Source of the DNA: Aquarana catesbeiana
Lineage: Eukaryota; Chordata; Amphibia; Anura; Ranidae
Assembly: GCF_042186555.1 (NCBI RefSeq)
Contig: NC_133328.1
Span: forward strand, 57,955,431-58,019,430
Length of the DNA: 64,000 nucleotides
Direction of reading: 5' to 3'
The translations under genes were made by a program, and so were the position numbers. Numbering within the stretch: the first letter of the stretch is position 1; each line of letters starts with the position of its first letter. Below the pieces are notes generated by a model. That model was not told where the DNA came from. It saw only the letters and a program-made list of their open reading frames with translations, and did not search any database. Below, piece after piece: positions 1 through 10,810 of the stretch.

Positions 1-1123
1 ATCAAAGTGCCTATCAATGTCCCAGCTAGGCAGCAGGGACACCCCTAAGAGCTAAAGTCAACGTGACACTTGATCATGGCCAACAAGGCCGAGAAGCGAT
101 AATGCTGGAATGGAAAAAGATGTTAGTGGGGTGGATCGCAGTCTCGTTCCGTGTGGGGACTAAGCCTCTAACCCAATAGCAGCAAGTAGGTGAAGCCGAA
201 TTTAATCGACGATCCTACAAGGCCGAGCACAGGGTGTACCCCACAGGGGCCAAGTGGCTTGGGCATATCAAAGTGCCTATCAACGTCCCAGCTAGGCAGC
301 AGGGACACCCCTAAGGGCTAAAGTCGACGTGACACTTGATCATGGCCAACAAGGCCGAGAAGCGATAATGCTGGAATGGAAAAAGGTGTTAGTAAGGTGG
401 ATCGCAGTCTTGTTCCGTGTGGGGACTAAGCCTCTAACCCAATAGCAGCAAGGACGTGAAGCCGAATTGATTTGACGATCCTACAAGGCCGAGCAGAGGG
501 TACCCCACAGGGACCAAATGGCTTGGGCAGATCAAAGTGCCTATCAACGTCCCAGCTGGGCAGCAGGGATATCCCTAAAGGCTAAAGTCGACGTGACACT
601 TGATCATGGTCAACAAGGCCGAGAAGCGATAATGCTGGAATGGAAAAAGATGTTAGTAGGGTGGATCGCAGTCTCGTTCCGTGTGGGGACTAAGCCTCTA
701 ACCCAATAACAGCAAGTAGGTGAAGCCGAATTTAATCAACAATCCTACAAGGCCGAGCAGAGGGTACCCCACAGGGACCAAGTGGCTTGGGCAGATCAAA
801 GTGCCTATCAAAGTCCCAGCTTGGCAGCAGGGACACCCCTAAGGGCTAAATTCGACGTGACACTTGATCATGGCCAACAAGGCCGAGAAGCGATAATGCT
901 GGAATGGAAAAAGATGTTAGTAGGGTGGATCACAGTCTCGTTCCGTGTGGGGACTAAGCCTCTAATCCAATAGCAGCAAGTAGGTGAAGCCGAATTTAAT
1001 CGACGATCCTACAAGGCCGAGCAGAGGGTACCCCACAGGGACCAAGTGGCTTGGGCAGATCAAAGTGCCTATCAACGTCCCAGCTGGGCAGCAGGGACAC
1101 CCCTAAGGGCTAAAGTCGACGTG

Positions 1124-1158
1124 ACACTTGATCATGGCCAACAAGGCCGAGAAGCGAT
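1124..1158 (-). other. U2 snRNA-like head in a satellite monomer (representative)
   Basis: Read on the minus strand, this 35-nt segment starts ATCGCTTCTCGGCCTT and ends GATCAAGTGT. Against the first 34 nt of vertebrate U2 snRNA as I know it, I count 32 matches, two substitutions and one inserted base. Similarity begins exactly at U2 +1 and stops at GUGU, just before the branch-point-recognition sequence. The stem-loop I region is kept as a GGCC / GGCC hairpin. An equivalent segment occurs in each full-length monomer I examined. A common variant has CTCTGCC and an extra T in the loop. It is not a functional U2 gene: the Sm site and the other stem-loops are absent. Confidence 0.85.
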
Positions 1159-3861
1159 AATGCTGGAATGGAAAAAGGTGAGTAAGGTGGATCGCAGTCT
1201 CTTTCCGTGTGGGGACTAAGCCTCTAACCCAATAGCAGCAAGTAGGTGAAGCCGAATTTAATCGACAATCCTACAAAGCCGAGCAGAGGGTACCCCACAG
1301 GGACCAAATGGCTTGGGCAGATCAAAGTGCCCATCAACATCCCAGCTGGGCAGCAGGGACACCCCTAAGGGCTAAAGTCGACATGACACTTGATCATGGC
1401 CAAAAAGGCAGAGAAGCGATAATGCTGGAATGGCAAAAGAGGTTAGTAGGATGTATCGCAGTCTCGTTCCATGTGGGGACTAAGCCTCTAACCCAATAGC
1501 AGCAATTAGGTGAAGCCGAATTTAATCGACGATCCTACAAGGCCGAGCAGAGGGTACCCCACAGGGACCAAATGGCTTGGGCAGATCAAAATACCTATCA
1601 ACGTCCCATCTGGGCAGCAGGGACATCTCTAAGGGCTAAAGTCGGCGTTACACTTGATCATGGCCAAAAAGGCAGAGAAGCAATAATGCTGGAATGGAAA
1701 AAGAGGTGAGTAGTGTGGATCGCAGTCTTATTCCATGTGGGGACTAAGCCTCTAACCCAATAGCAGCAAGTAGGTGAACCGAATTTAATCGACGATCCTC
1801 CAAGCGGAGCAAAGGGTACCCGACAGAGACCAAGTGGCTTGGGCAGTTCAAAGTGCATATCAACGTCCTAGCTGGGCAACAGGGACACTCCGAAGGGTTA
1901 AAGTGGACGTGACACTTGATCATGGCCAAAAAGGAAGAGAAGCGATAATGCTGGAATGGTAAAAGAGGTTAGTAGGGTGGATCGCAGTCTCGTTCCATGT
2001 GGGGACCAAACCTCTAACCCAATAGCAGCAAATAGCTGAAGCCGAATTTAATCGACGATCCTACAAGGACGAGCAGAGGGTACCCCACAGGGACCAAGTG
2101 GCTTGGGCAGATCAAAATGCCTATCAACGTCCCAGCTGGGCAACAGGGTCACCACCCTAAGGGCTAAAGTCGACGTGACACTTGATCATGGTCAAAAAGG
2201 CAGAGAAGCAATAATGCTGGAATGGAAAAAGATGTTAGTAGGGTGGATCGCAGTCTCGTTCTGTGTGAGGACTAAGCCTCTAACCCAATAGCAGCAAGTA
2301 GGTGGAGCCGAAATGATTTGACGATCCTACAAGGCCGAGCAGCGGGTACCCCAAAGGGACCAATTGGCTTGGGCAGATCAAAGTGCCTATCAACAACCCA
2401 GCTTGGCAGCAGGGACACTCCTAAGGGCTAAAGTCGACGTGACACTTGATCGTGGCCAAAAAGGCAGAGAAGCGATAATGCTGGAATGGAAAAAGATGTA
2501 AGTAGGGTGGATCGCAGTCTCGTTCCGTGTTGGGACTAAGCATCTAACCCAATAGCAGCAAGTAGGTGAATCCGAATTTAATCGACGATCCTACAAGGCC
2601 GAGCAGAGGGTACTCCACAGGGACCAAGTGGCTTGGGCAGATCAAAGTGCCTATCAACGTCCCAGCTGGGCAGCAGGGACACCCCTAAGGGCTAAAGTCG
2701 ACGTGACACTTGATCATGGCCAACAAGGCCGAGAAGCGATAATGCTGGAATGGAAAAAGGTGAGTAAGGTGGATCGCAGTCTCTTTCCGTGTGGGGACTA
2801 AGCCTCTAACCCAATAGCAGCAAGTAGGTGAAGCCGAATTTAATCGACAATCCTACAAAGCCGAGCAGAGGGTACCCCACAGGGACCAAATGGCTTGGGC
2901 AGATCAAAGTGCCCATCAACATCCCAGCTGGGCAGCAGGGACACCCCTAAGGGCTAAAGTCGACATGACACTTGATCATGGCCAAAAAGGCAGAGAAGCG
3001 ATAATGCTGGAATGGCAAAAGAGGTTAGTAGGATGTATCGCAGTCTCGTTCCATGTGGGGACTAAGCCTCTAACCCAATAGCAGCAATTAGGTGAAGCCG
3101 AATTTAATCGACGATCCTACAAGGCCGAGCAGAGGGTACCCCACAGGGACCAAATGGCTTGGGCAGATCAAAATGCCTATCAACGTCCCAGTTGGGCAAC
3201 AGGGACACCCCTAAGGGCTAAAGTCGAGGTGACACTTGATCATGGTCAAAAAGGCAGAGAAGCGATAATGCTGAATTGGAAAAAGGTGAATCGCAGTCTC
3301 TTTCCATGTGGAGACTAAGCCTCTAACCCAATAGCAGCAAGTAGGTGAAACCGAATTTAATTGACGATCCTACAAGGAAGAGCAGAGGGTACCCCACAGG
3401 GACCAAATGGCTTGGGCAGATCAAAGTGCTTATCAACGTCCCAGCTGGGCAGCAGGGACACCCCTAAAGGCTAAAGTCGACATGACACTTGATCATGGCC
3501 AACAAGGCTGAGAAGCGATAATGCTGGCATGGAAAAAGGTGAGTAAGGTGGATCGCAGTCTCTTTCCGTGTGGGGACTAAGCCTCTAACCCAATAGCAGC
3601 AAGTAGGTGAAGCTGAATTTAATCGACGATCCTACAAGGCCGAGCAGAGGGTACCCCACAGGGACCAAATGGCTTGGGCAGATCAAAGTGCCTATCAACG
3701 TCCCAGCTGGGTTTGCAGGGACACCCCTAAGGACTAAAGTCGACGTGACACTTGATCATGGCCAAAAAGGCAGAGAAGCGATAATGCTGGAATTGAAAAA
3801 GATGTTAGTAGGGTGGATCGCAGTCTCGTTCCGTGTGGGAACTAAGCCTCTAACCCAATAG

Positions 3862-3957
3862 CAGCAAGTAGGTGCGATAATGCTGGAATGGAAAAAGATG
3901 TTAGTAGGGTGGATAGCAGTCTCGTTCCATGTGGGGACTAAGCCTCTAACCCAATAG
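3862..3957. repeat. Truncated 96-bp satellite monomer (higher-order marker)
   Basis: After CCCAATAGCAGCAAGTAGGT the sequence jumps directly to GCGATAATGCTGG, so about 168 bp of a monomer is missing. The same truncated monomer recurs near 7,112-7,208, 10,102-10,197 and 13,350-13,445. It is therefore a fixed marker of the left higher-order repeat rather than four separate deletions. Confidence 0.9.
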
Positions 3958-4570
3958 CAGCAAGTAGGTGAAGCCGAAATGATTTGACGATCCTACAAGG
4001 TCGAGCAGCGGGTACCCCACAGGAACGAAGTGGCTTGGGCAGATCAAAGTGCCTATCAACGTCCCAGCTTGGCAGTAGGGACACCCTTAAGGGCTAAAGT
4101 TGACGTGACACTTGATCATGGCTAAAAAGGTAGAGAAGCGATAATGCTGGAATGGAAAAAGGTGAGTAAGGTGGATCGCAGTCTCGTTCCGTGTGGGGAC
4201 TAAGCCTCCAACCAAATAGCAGCAAATAGGTGAAGCCGAATTTAATCGACGATCCTACAAAGCCAAGCAGAGGGTACCCCACAGGGACCAAGTGGCTTCG
4301 GCAGATCAAAATGCCTATCAACGTTCCAGCTGGGCAACAGGGACACCCAAAAGGGCTAAAGTCGACGTGACACTTGATCATGGCCAAAAAGGCAGAGAAG
4401 CGATAATGCTGGAATGGAAAAAGATGTTAGTAGGGTGGATCGCAGTCTCGTTCTGTGTGGGGACTAAGCCTCTAACCCAATAGCAGCAAGTAGGTAAAGC
4501 CGAATTTAATCGACAATCCTACAAGGCCGAGCACAGGGTGTACCCCACAGGGACCAAGTGGCTTGGGCAG

Positions 4571-7500
4571 ATCAAAGTGCCTATCAATGTCCCAGCTAGG
4601 CAGCAGGGACACCCCTAAGAGCTAAAGTCAACGTGACACTTGATCATGGCCAACAAGGCCGAGAAGCGATAATGCTGGAATGGAAAAAGATGTTAGTGGG
4701 GTGGATCGCAGTCTCGTTCCGTGTGGGGACTAAGCCTCTAACCCAATAGCAGCAAGTAGGTGAAGCCGAATTTAATCGACGATCCTACAAGGCCGAGCAC
4801 AGGGTGTACCCCACAGGGGCCAAGTGGCTTGGGCATATCAAAGTGCCTATCAACGTCCCAGCTAGGCAGCAGGGACACCCCTAAGGGCTAAAGTCGACAT
4901 GACACTTGATCATGGCCAACAAGGCCGAGAAGCGATAATGCTGGAATGGAAAAAGGTGTTAGTAAGGTGGATCGCAGTCTTGTTCCGTGTGGGGACTAAG
5001 CCTCTAACCCAATAGCAGCAAGGACGTGAAGCCGAATTGATTTGACGATCCTACAAGGCCGAGCAGAGGGTACCCCACAGGGACCAAATGGCTTGGGCAG
5101 ATCAAAGTGCCTATCAACGTCCCAGCTGGGCAGCAGGGATATCCCTAAAGGCTAAAGTCGACGTGACACTTGATCATGGTCAACAAGGCCGAGAAGCGAT
5201 AATGCTGGAATGGAAAAAGATGTTAGTAGGGTGGATCGCAGTCTCGTTCCGTGTGGGGACTAAGCCTCTAACCCAATAACAGCAAGTAGGTGAAGCCGAA
5301 TTTAATCAACAATCCTACAAGGCCGAGCAGAGGGTACCCCACAGGGACCAAGTGGCTTGGGCAGATCAAAGTGCCTATCAAAGTCCCAGCTTGGCAGCAG
5401 GGACACCCCTAAGGGCTAAATTCGACGTGACACTTGATCATGGCCAACAAGGCCGAGAAGCGATAATGCTGGAATGGAAAAAGATGTTAGTAGGGTGGAT
5501 CACAGTCTCGTTCCGTGTGGGGACTAAGCCTCTAATCCAATAGCAGCAAGTAGGTGAAGCCGAATTTAATCGACGATCCTACAAGGCCGAGCAGAGGGTA
5601 CCCCACAGGGCCCAAGTGGCTTGGGCAGATCAAAGTGCCTATCAACGTCCCAGCTTGGCAGCAGGGACACCCCTAAGGGCTAAAGTCGACGTGACACTTG
5701 ATCATGGCCAACAAGGCCGAGAAGCGATAATGCTGGAATGGAAAAAGATGTAAGTAGGGTGGATCGCAGTCTCGTTCCGTGTTGGGACTAAGCATCTAAC
5801 CCAATAGCAGCAAGTAGGTGAATCCGAATTTAATCGACGATCCTACAAGGCCGAGCAGAGGGTACTCCACAGGGACCAAGTGGCTTGGGCAGATCAAAGT
5901 GCCTATCAACGTCCCAGCTGGGCAGCAGGGACACCCCTAAGGGCTAAAGTCGACGTGACACTTGATCATGGCCAACAAGGCCGAGAAGCGATAATGCTGG
6001 AATGGAAAAAGGTGAGTAAGGTGGATCGCAGTCTCTTTCCGTGTGGGGACTAAGCCTCTAACCCAATAGCAGCAAGTAGGTGAAGCTGAATTTAATCGAC
6101 AATCCTACAAAGCCGAGCAGAGGGTACCCCACAGGGACCAAATGGCTTGGGCAGATCAAAGTGCCCATCAACATCCCAGCTGGGCAGCAGGGACACCCCT
6201 AAGGGCTAAAGTCGACATGACACTTGATCATGGCCAAAAAGGCAGAGAAGCGATAATGCTGGAATGGCAAAAGAGGTTAGTAGGATGTATCGCAGTCTCG
6301 TTCCATGTGGGGACTAAGCCTCTAACCCAATAGCAGCAATTAGGTGAAGCCGAATTTAATCGACGATCCTACAAGGCCGAGCAGAGGGTACCCCACAGGG
6401 ACCTATGGCTTGGGCAGATCAAAATGCCTATCAACGTCCCAGTTGGGCAACAGGGACACCCCTAAGGGCTAAAGTCGAGGTGACACTTGATCATGGTCAA
6501 AAAGGCAGAGAAGCGATAATGCTGAATTGGAAAAAGGTGAATCGCAGTCTCTTTCCATGTGGAGACTAAGCCTCTAACCCAATAGCAGCAAGTAGGTGAA
6601 ACCGAATTTAATTGACGATCCTACAAGGAAGAGCAGAGGGTACCCCACAGGGACCAAATGGCTTGGGCAGATCAAAGTGCTTATCAACGTCCCAGCTGGG
6701 CAGCAGGGACACCCCTAAAGGCTAAAGTCGACGTGACACTTGATCATGGCCAACAAGGCTGAGAAGCGATAATGCTGGAATGGAAAAAGGTGAGTAAGGT
6801 GGATCGCAGTCTCTTTCCGTGTGGGGACTAAGCCTCTAACCCAATAGCAGCAAGTAGGTGAAGCTGAATTTAATCGACGATCCTACAAGGCCGAGCAGAG
6901 GGTACCCCACAGGGACCAAATGGCTTGGGCAGATCAAAGTGCCTATCAACGTCCCAGCTGGGTTTGCAGGGACACCCCTAAGGACTAAAGTCGACGTGAC
7001 ACTTGATCATGGCCAAAAAGGCAGAGAAGCGATAATGCTGGAATTGAAAAAGATGTTAGTAGGGTGGATCGCAGTCTCGTTCCGTGTGGGAACTAAGCCT
7101 CTAACCCAATAGCAGCAAGTAGGTGCGATAATGCTGGAATGGAAAAAGATGTTAGTAGGGTGGATAGCAGTCTCGTTCCATGTGGGGACTAAGCCTCTAA
7201 CCCAATAGCAGCAAGTAGGTGAAGCCAAAATGATTTGACGATCCTACAAGGCCGAGCAGCGGGTACCCCACAGGAACGAAGTGGCTTGGGCAGATCAAAG
7301 TGCCTATCAACGTCTCCAGCTTGGCAGTAGGGACACCCTTAAGGGCTAAAGTTGACGTGACACTTGATCATGGCTAAAAAGGTAGAGAAGCGATAATGCT
7401 GGAATGGAAAAAGGTGAGTAAGGTGGATCGCAGTCTCGTTCCGTGTGGGGACTAAGCCTCCAACCAAATAGCAGCAAATAGGTGAAGCCGAATTTAATCG

Positions 7501-7822
7501 ACGATCCTACAAAGCCAAGCAGAGGGTACCCCACAGGGACCAAGTGGCTTCGGCAGATCAAAATGCCTATCAACGTTCCAGCTGGGCAACAGGGACACCC
7601 AAAAGGGCTAAAGTCGACGTGACACTTGATCATGGCCAAAAAGGCAGAGAAGCGATAATGCTGGAATGGAAAAAGATGTTAGTAGGGTGGATCGCAGTCT
7701 CGTTCTGTGTGGGGACTAAGCCTCTAACCCAATAGCAGCAAGTAGGTGAAGCCGAATTTAATCGACAATCCTACAAGGCCGAGCACAGGGTGTACCCCAC
7801 AGGGACCAAGTGGCTTGGGCAG
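4571..7822. repeat. Satellite higher-order unit L2 (3,252 bp)
   Basis: This unit begins at the same monomer as position 1. It is nearly identical to L4 (10,811-14,059) and differs from L3 by one extra monomer around 5,610-5,880. It shares with L4 the diagnostic variant GAAGCCAAAATGATTTGACG (near 7,220) and the short form GGGACCTATGGCTTGG (near 6,400). Confidence 0.88.
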
Positions 7823-10810
7823 ATCAAAGTGCCTATCAATGTCCCAGCTAGGCAGCAGGGACACCCCTAAGAGCTAAAGTCAACGTGACACTTGATCATG
7901 GCCAACAAGGCCGAGAAGCGATAATGCTGGAATGGAAAAAGATGTTAGTGGGGTGGATCGCAGTCTCGTTCCGTGTGGGGACTAAGCCTCTAACCCAATA
8001 GCAGCAAGTAGGTGAAGCCGAATTTAATCGACGATCCTACAAGGCCGAGCACAGGGTGTACCCCACAGGGGCCAAGTGGCTTGGGCATATCAAAGTGCCT
8101 ATCAACGTCCCAGCTAGGCAGCAGGGACACCCCTAAGGGCTAAAGTCGACGTGACACTTGATCATGGCCAACAAGGCCGAGAAGCGATAATGCTGGAATG
8201 GAAAAAGGTGTTAGTAAGGTGGATCGCAGTCTTGTTCCGTGTGGGGACTAAGCCTCTAACCCAATAGCAGCAAGGACGTGAAGCCGAATTGATTTGACGA
8301 TCCTACAAGGCCGAGCAGAGGGTACCCCACAGGGACCAAATGGCTTGGGCAGATCAAAGTGCCTATCAACGTCCCAGCTGGGCAGCAGGGATATCCCTAA
8401 AGGCTAAAGTCGACGTGACACTTGATCATGGTCAACAAGGCCGAGAAGCGATAATGCTGGAATGGAAAAATATGTTAGTAGGGTGGATCGCAGTCTCGTT
8501 CCGTGTGGGGACTAAGCCTCTAACCCAATAACAGCAAGTAGGTGAAGCCGAATTTAATCAACAATCCTACAAGGCCGAGCAGAGGGTACCCCACAGGGAC
8601 CAAGTGGCTTGGGCAGATCAAAGTGCCTATCAAAGTCCCAGCTTGGCAGCAGGGACACCCCTAAGGGCTAAATTCGACGTGACACTTGATCATGGCCAAC
8701 AAGGCCGAGAAGCGATAATGCTGGAATGGAAAAAGATGTTAGTAGGGTGGATCACAGTCTCGTTCCGTGTGGGGACTAAGCCTCTAATCCAATAGCAGCA
8801 AGTAGGTGAAGCCGAATTTAATCGACGATCCTACAAGGCCGAGCAGAGGGTACCCCACAGGGACCAAGTGGCTTGGGCAGATCAAAGTGCCTATCAACGT
8901 CCCAGCTGGGCAGCAGGGACACCCCTAAGGGCTAAAGTCGACGTGACACTTGATCATGGCCAACAAGGCCGAGAAGCGATAATGCTGGAATGGAAAAAGG
9001 TGAGTAAGGTGGATCGCAGTCTCTTTCCGTGTGGGGACTAAGCCTCTAACCCAATAGCAGCAAGTAGGTGAAGCCGAATTTAATCGACAATCCTACAAAG
9101 CCGAGCAGAGGGTACCCCACAGGGACCAAATGGCTTGGGCAGATCAAAGTGCCCATCAACATCCCAGCTGGGCAGCAGGGACACCCCTAAGGGCTAAAGT
9201 CGACATGACACTTGATCATGGCCAAAAAGGCAGAGAAGCGATAATGCTGGAATGGCAAAAGAGGTTAGTAGGATGTATCGCAGTCTCGTTCCATGTGGGG
9301 ACTAAGCCTCTAACCCAATAGCAGCAATTAGGTGAAGCCGAATTTAATCGACGATCCTACAAGGCCGAGCAGAGGGTACCCCACAGGGACCAAATGGCTT
9401 GGGCAGATCAAAATGCCTATCAACGTCCCAGTTGGGCAACAGGGACACCCCTAAGGGCTAAAGTCGAGGTGACACTTGATCATGGTCAAAAAGGCAGAGA
9501 AGCGATAATGCTGAATTGGAAAAAGGTGAATCGCAGTCTCTTTCCATGTGGAGACTAAGCCTCTAACCCAATAGCAGCAAGTAGGTGAAACCGAATTTAA
9601 TTGACGATCCTACAAGGAAGAGCAGAGGGTACCCCACAGGGACCAAATGGCTTGGGCAGATCAAAGTGCTTATCAACGTCCCAGCTGGGCAGCAGGGACA
9701 CCCCTAAAGGCTAAAGTCGACATGACACTTGATCATGGCCAACAAGGCTGAGAAGCGATAATGCTGGAATGGAAAAAGGTGAGTAAGGTGGATCGCAGTC
9801 TCTTTCCGTGTGGGGACTAAGCCTCTAACCCAATAGCAGCAAGTAGGTGAAGCTGAATTTAATCGACGATCCTACAAGGCCGAGCAGAGGGTACCCCACA
9901 GGGACCAAATGGCTTGGGCAGATCAAAGTGCCTATCAACGTCCCAGCTGGGTTTGCAGGGACACCCCTAAGGACTAAAGTCGACGTGACACTTGATCATG
10001 GCCAAAAAGGCAGAGAAGCGATAATGCTGGAATTGAAAAAGATGTTAGTAGGGTGGATCGCAGTCTCGTTCCGTGTGGGAACTAAGCCTCTAACCCAATA
10101 GCAGCAAGTAGGTGCGATAATGCTGGAATGGAAAAAGATGTTAGTAGGGTGGATAGCAGTCTCGTTCCATGTGGGGACTAAGCCTCTAACCCAATAGCAG
10201 CAAGTAGGTGAAGCCGAAATGATTTGACGATCCTACAAGGCCGAGCAGCGGGTACCCCACAGGAACGAAGTGGCTTGGGCAGATCAAAGTGCCTATCAAC
10301 GTCCCAGCTTGGCAGTAGGGACACCCTTAAGGGCTAAAGTTGACGTGACACTTGATCATGGCTAAAAAGGTAGAGAAGCGATAATGCTGGAATGGAAAAA
10401 GGTGAGTAAGGTGGATCGCAGTCTCGTTCCGTGTGGGGACTAAGCCTCCAACCAAATAGCAGCAAATAGGTGAAGCCGAATTTAATCGACGATCCTACAA
10501 AGCCAAGCAGAGGGTACCCCACAGGGACCAAGTGGCTTCGGCAGATCAAAATGCCTATCAACGTTCCAGCTGGGCAACAGGGACACCCAAAAGGGCTAAA
10601 GTCGACGTGACACTTGATCATGGCCAAAAAGGCAGAGAAGCGATAATGCTGGAATGGAAAAAGATGTTAGTAGGGTGGATCGCAGTCTCGTTCTGTGTGG
10701 GGACTAAGCCTCTAACCCAATAGCAGCAAGTAGGTAAAGCCGAATTTAATCGACAATCCTACAAGGCCGAGCACAGGGTGTACCCCACAGGGACCAAGTG
10801 GCTTGGGCAG
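7823..10810. repeat. Satellite higher-order unit L3 (2,988 bp)
   Basis: This unit is 264 bp (one monomer) shorter than L2 and L4. It carries the GAAGCCGAAATGATTTGACG variant like L1. The alternation L2/L3/L4 gives a 6,240-bp super-period, for example 3,607 with 9,847 and 6,858 with 13,095. Confidence 0.88.

Larger units (their letters stand above)
1..4570. repeat. Satellite higher-order unit L1 (4,570 bp)
   Basis: Position 1 corresponds to 4571, 7823, 10811 and 14060, which mark successive starts of one higher-order repeat. This first unit matches the 2,988-bp unit L3 (7,823-10,810) apart from about 1,582 extra bp (6 monomers, roughly 1,308-2,889). It shares the GAAGCCGAAATGATTTGACG variant near 3,970 with L3. 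The extra segment includes a GATGTAAGTAGGG monomer near 2,490 that is otherwise found in L2 and L4, so L1 may preserve a longer ancestral unit. Confidence 0.85.

Noticed and set aside
518..709. Repeated 60-63 codon plus-strand frames (AWADQSAYQ... type) across the satellite as genes
   Set aside because: They are the same stretch of a tandem satellite, most open with GTG rather than ATG, many copies are frameshifted or stopped, and amino-acid-changing variants are common. No known domain is recognised.
1124..1158. Functional U2 snRNA gene
   Set aside because: Only about 34 nt of the 5' end is present. The branch-recognition sequence, Sm site and 3' stem-loops are missing, and I see no convincing PSE upstream.
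4094..4387. Minus-strand 61-97 codon frames in the satellite (7,346-7,639, 10,334-10,627 and others)
   Set aside because: Antisense by-products of the same monomer, repeated only because the DNA repeats.
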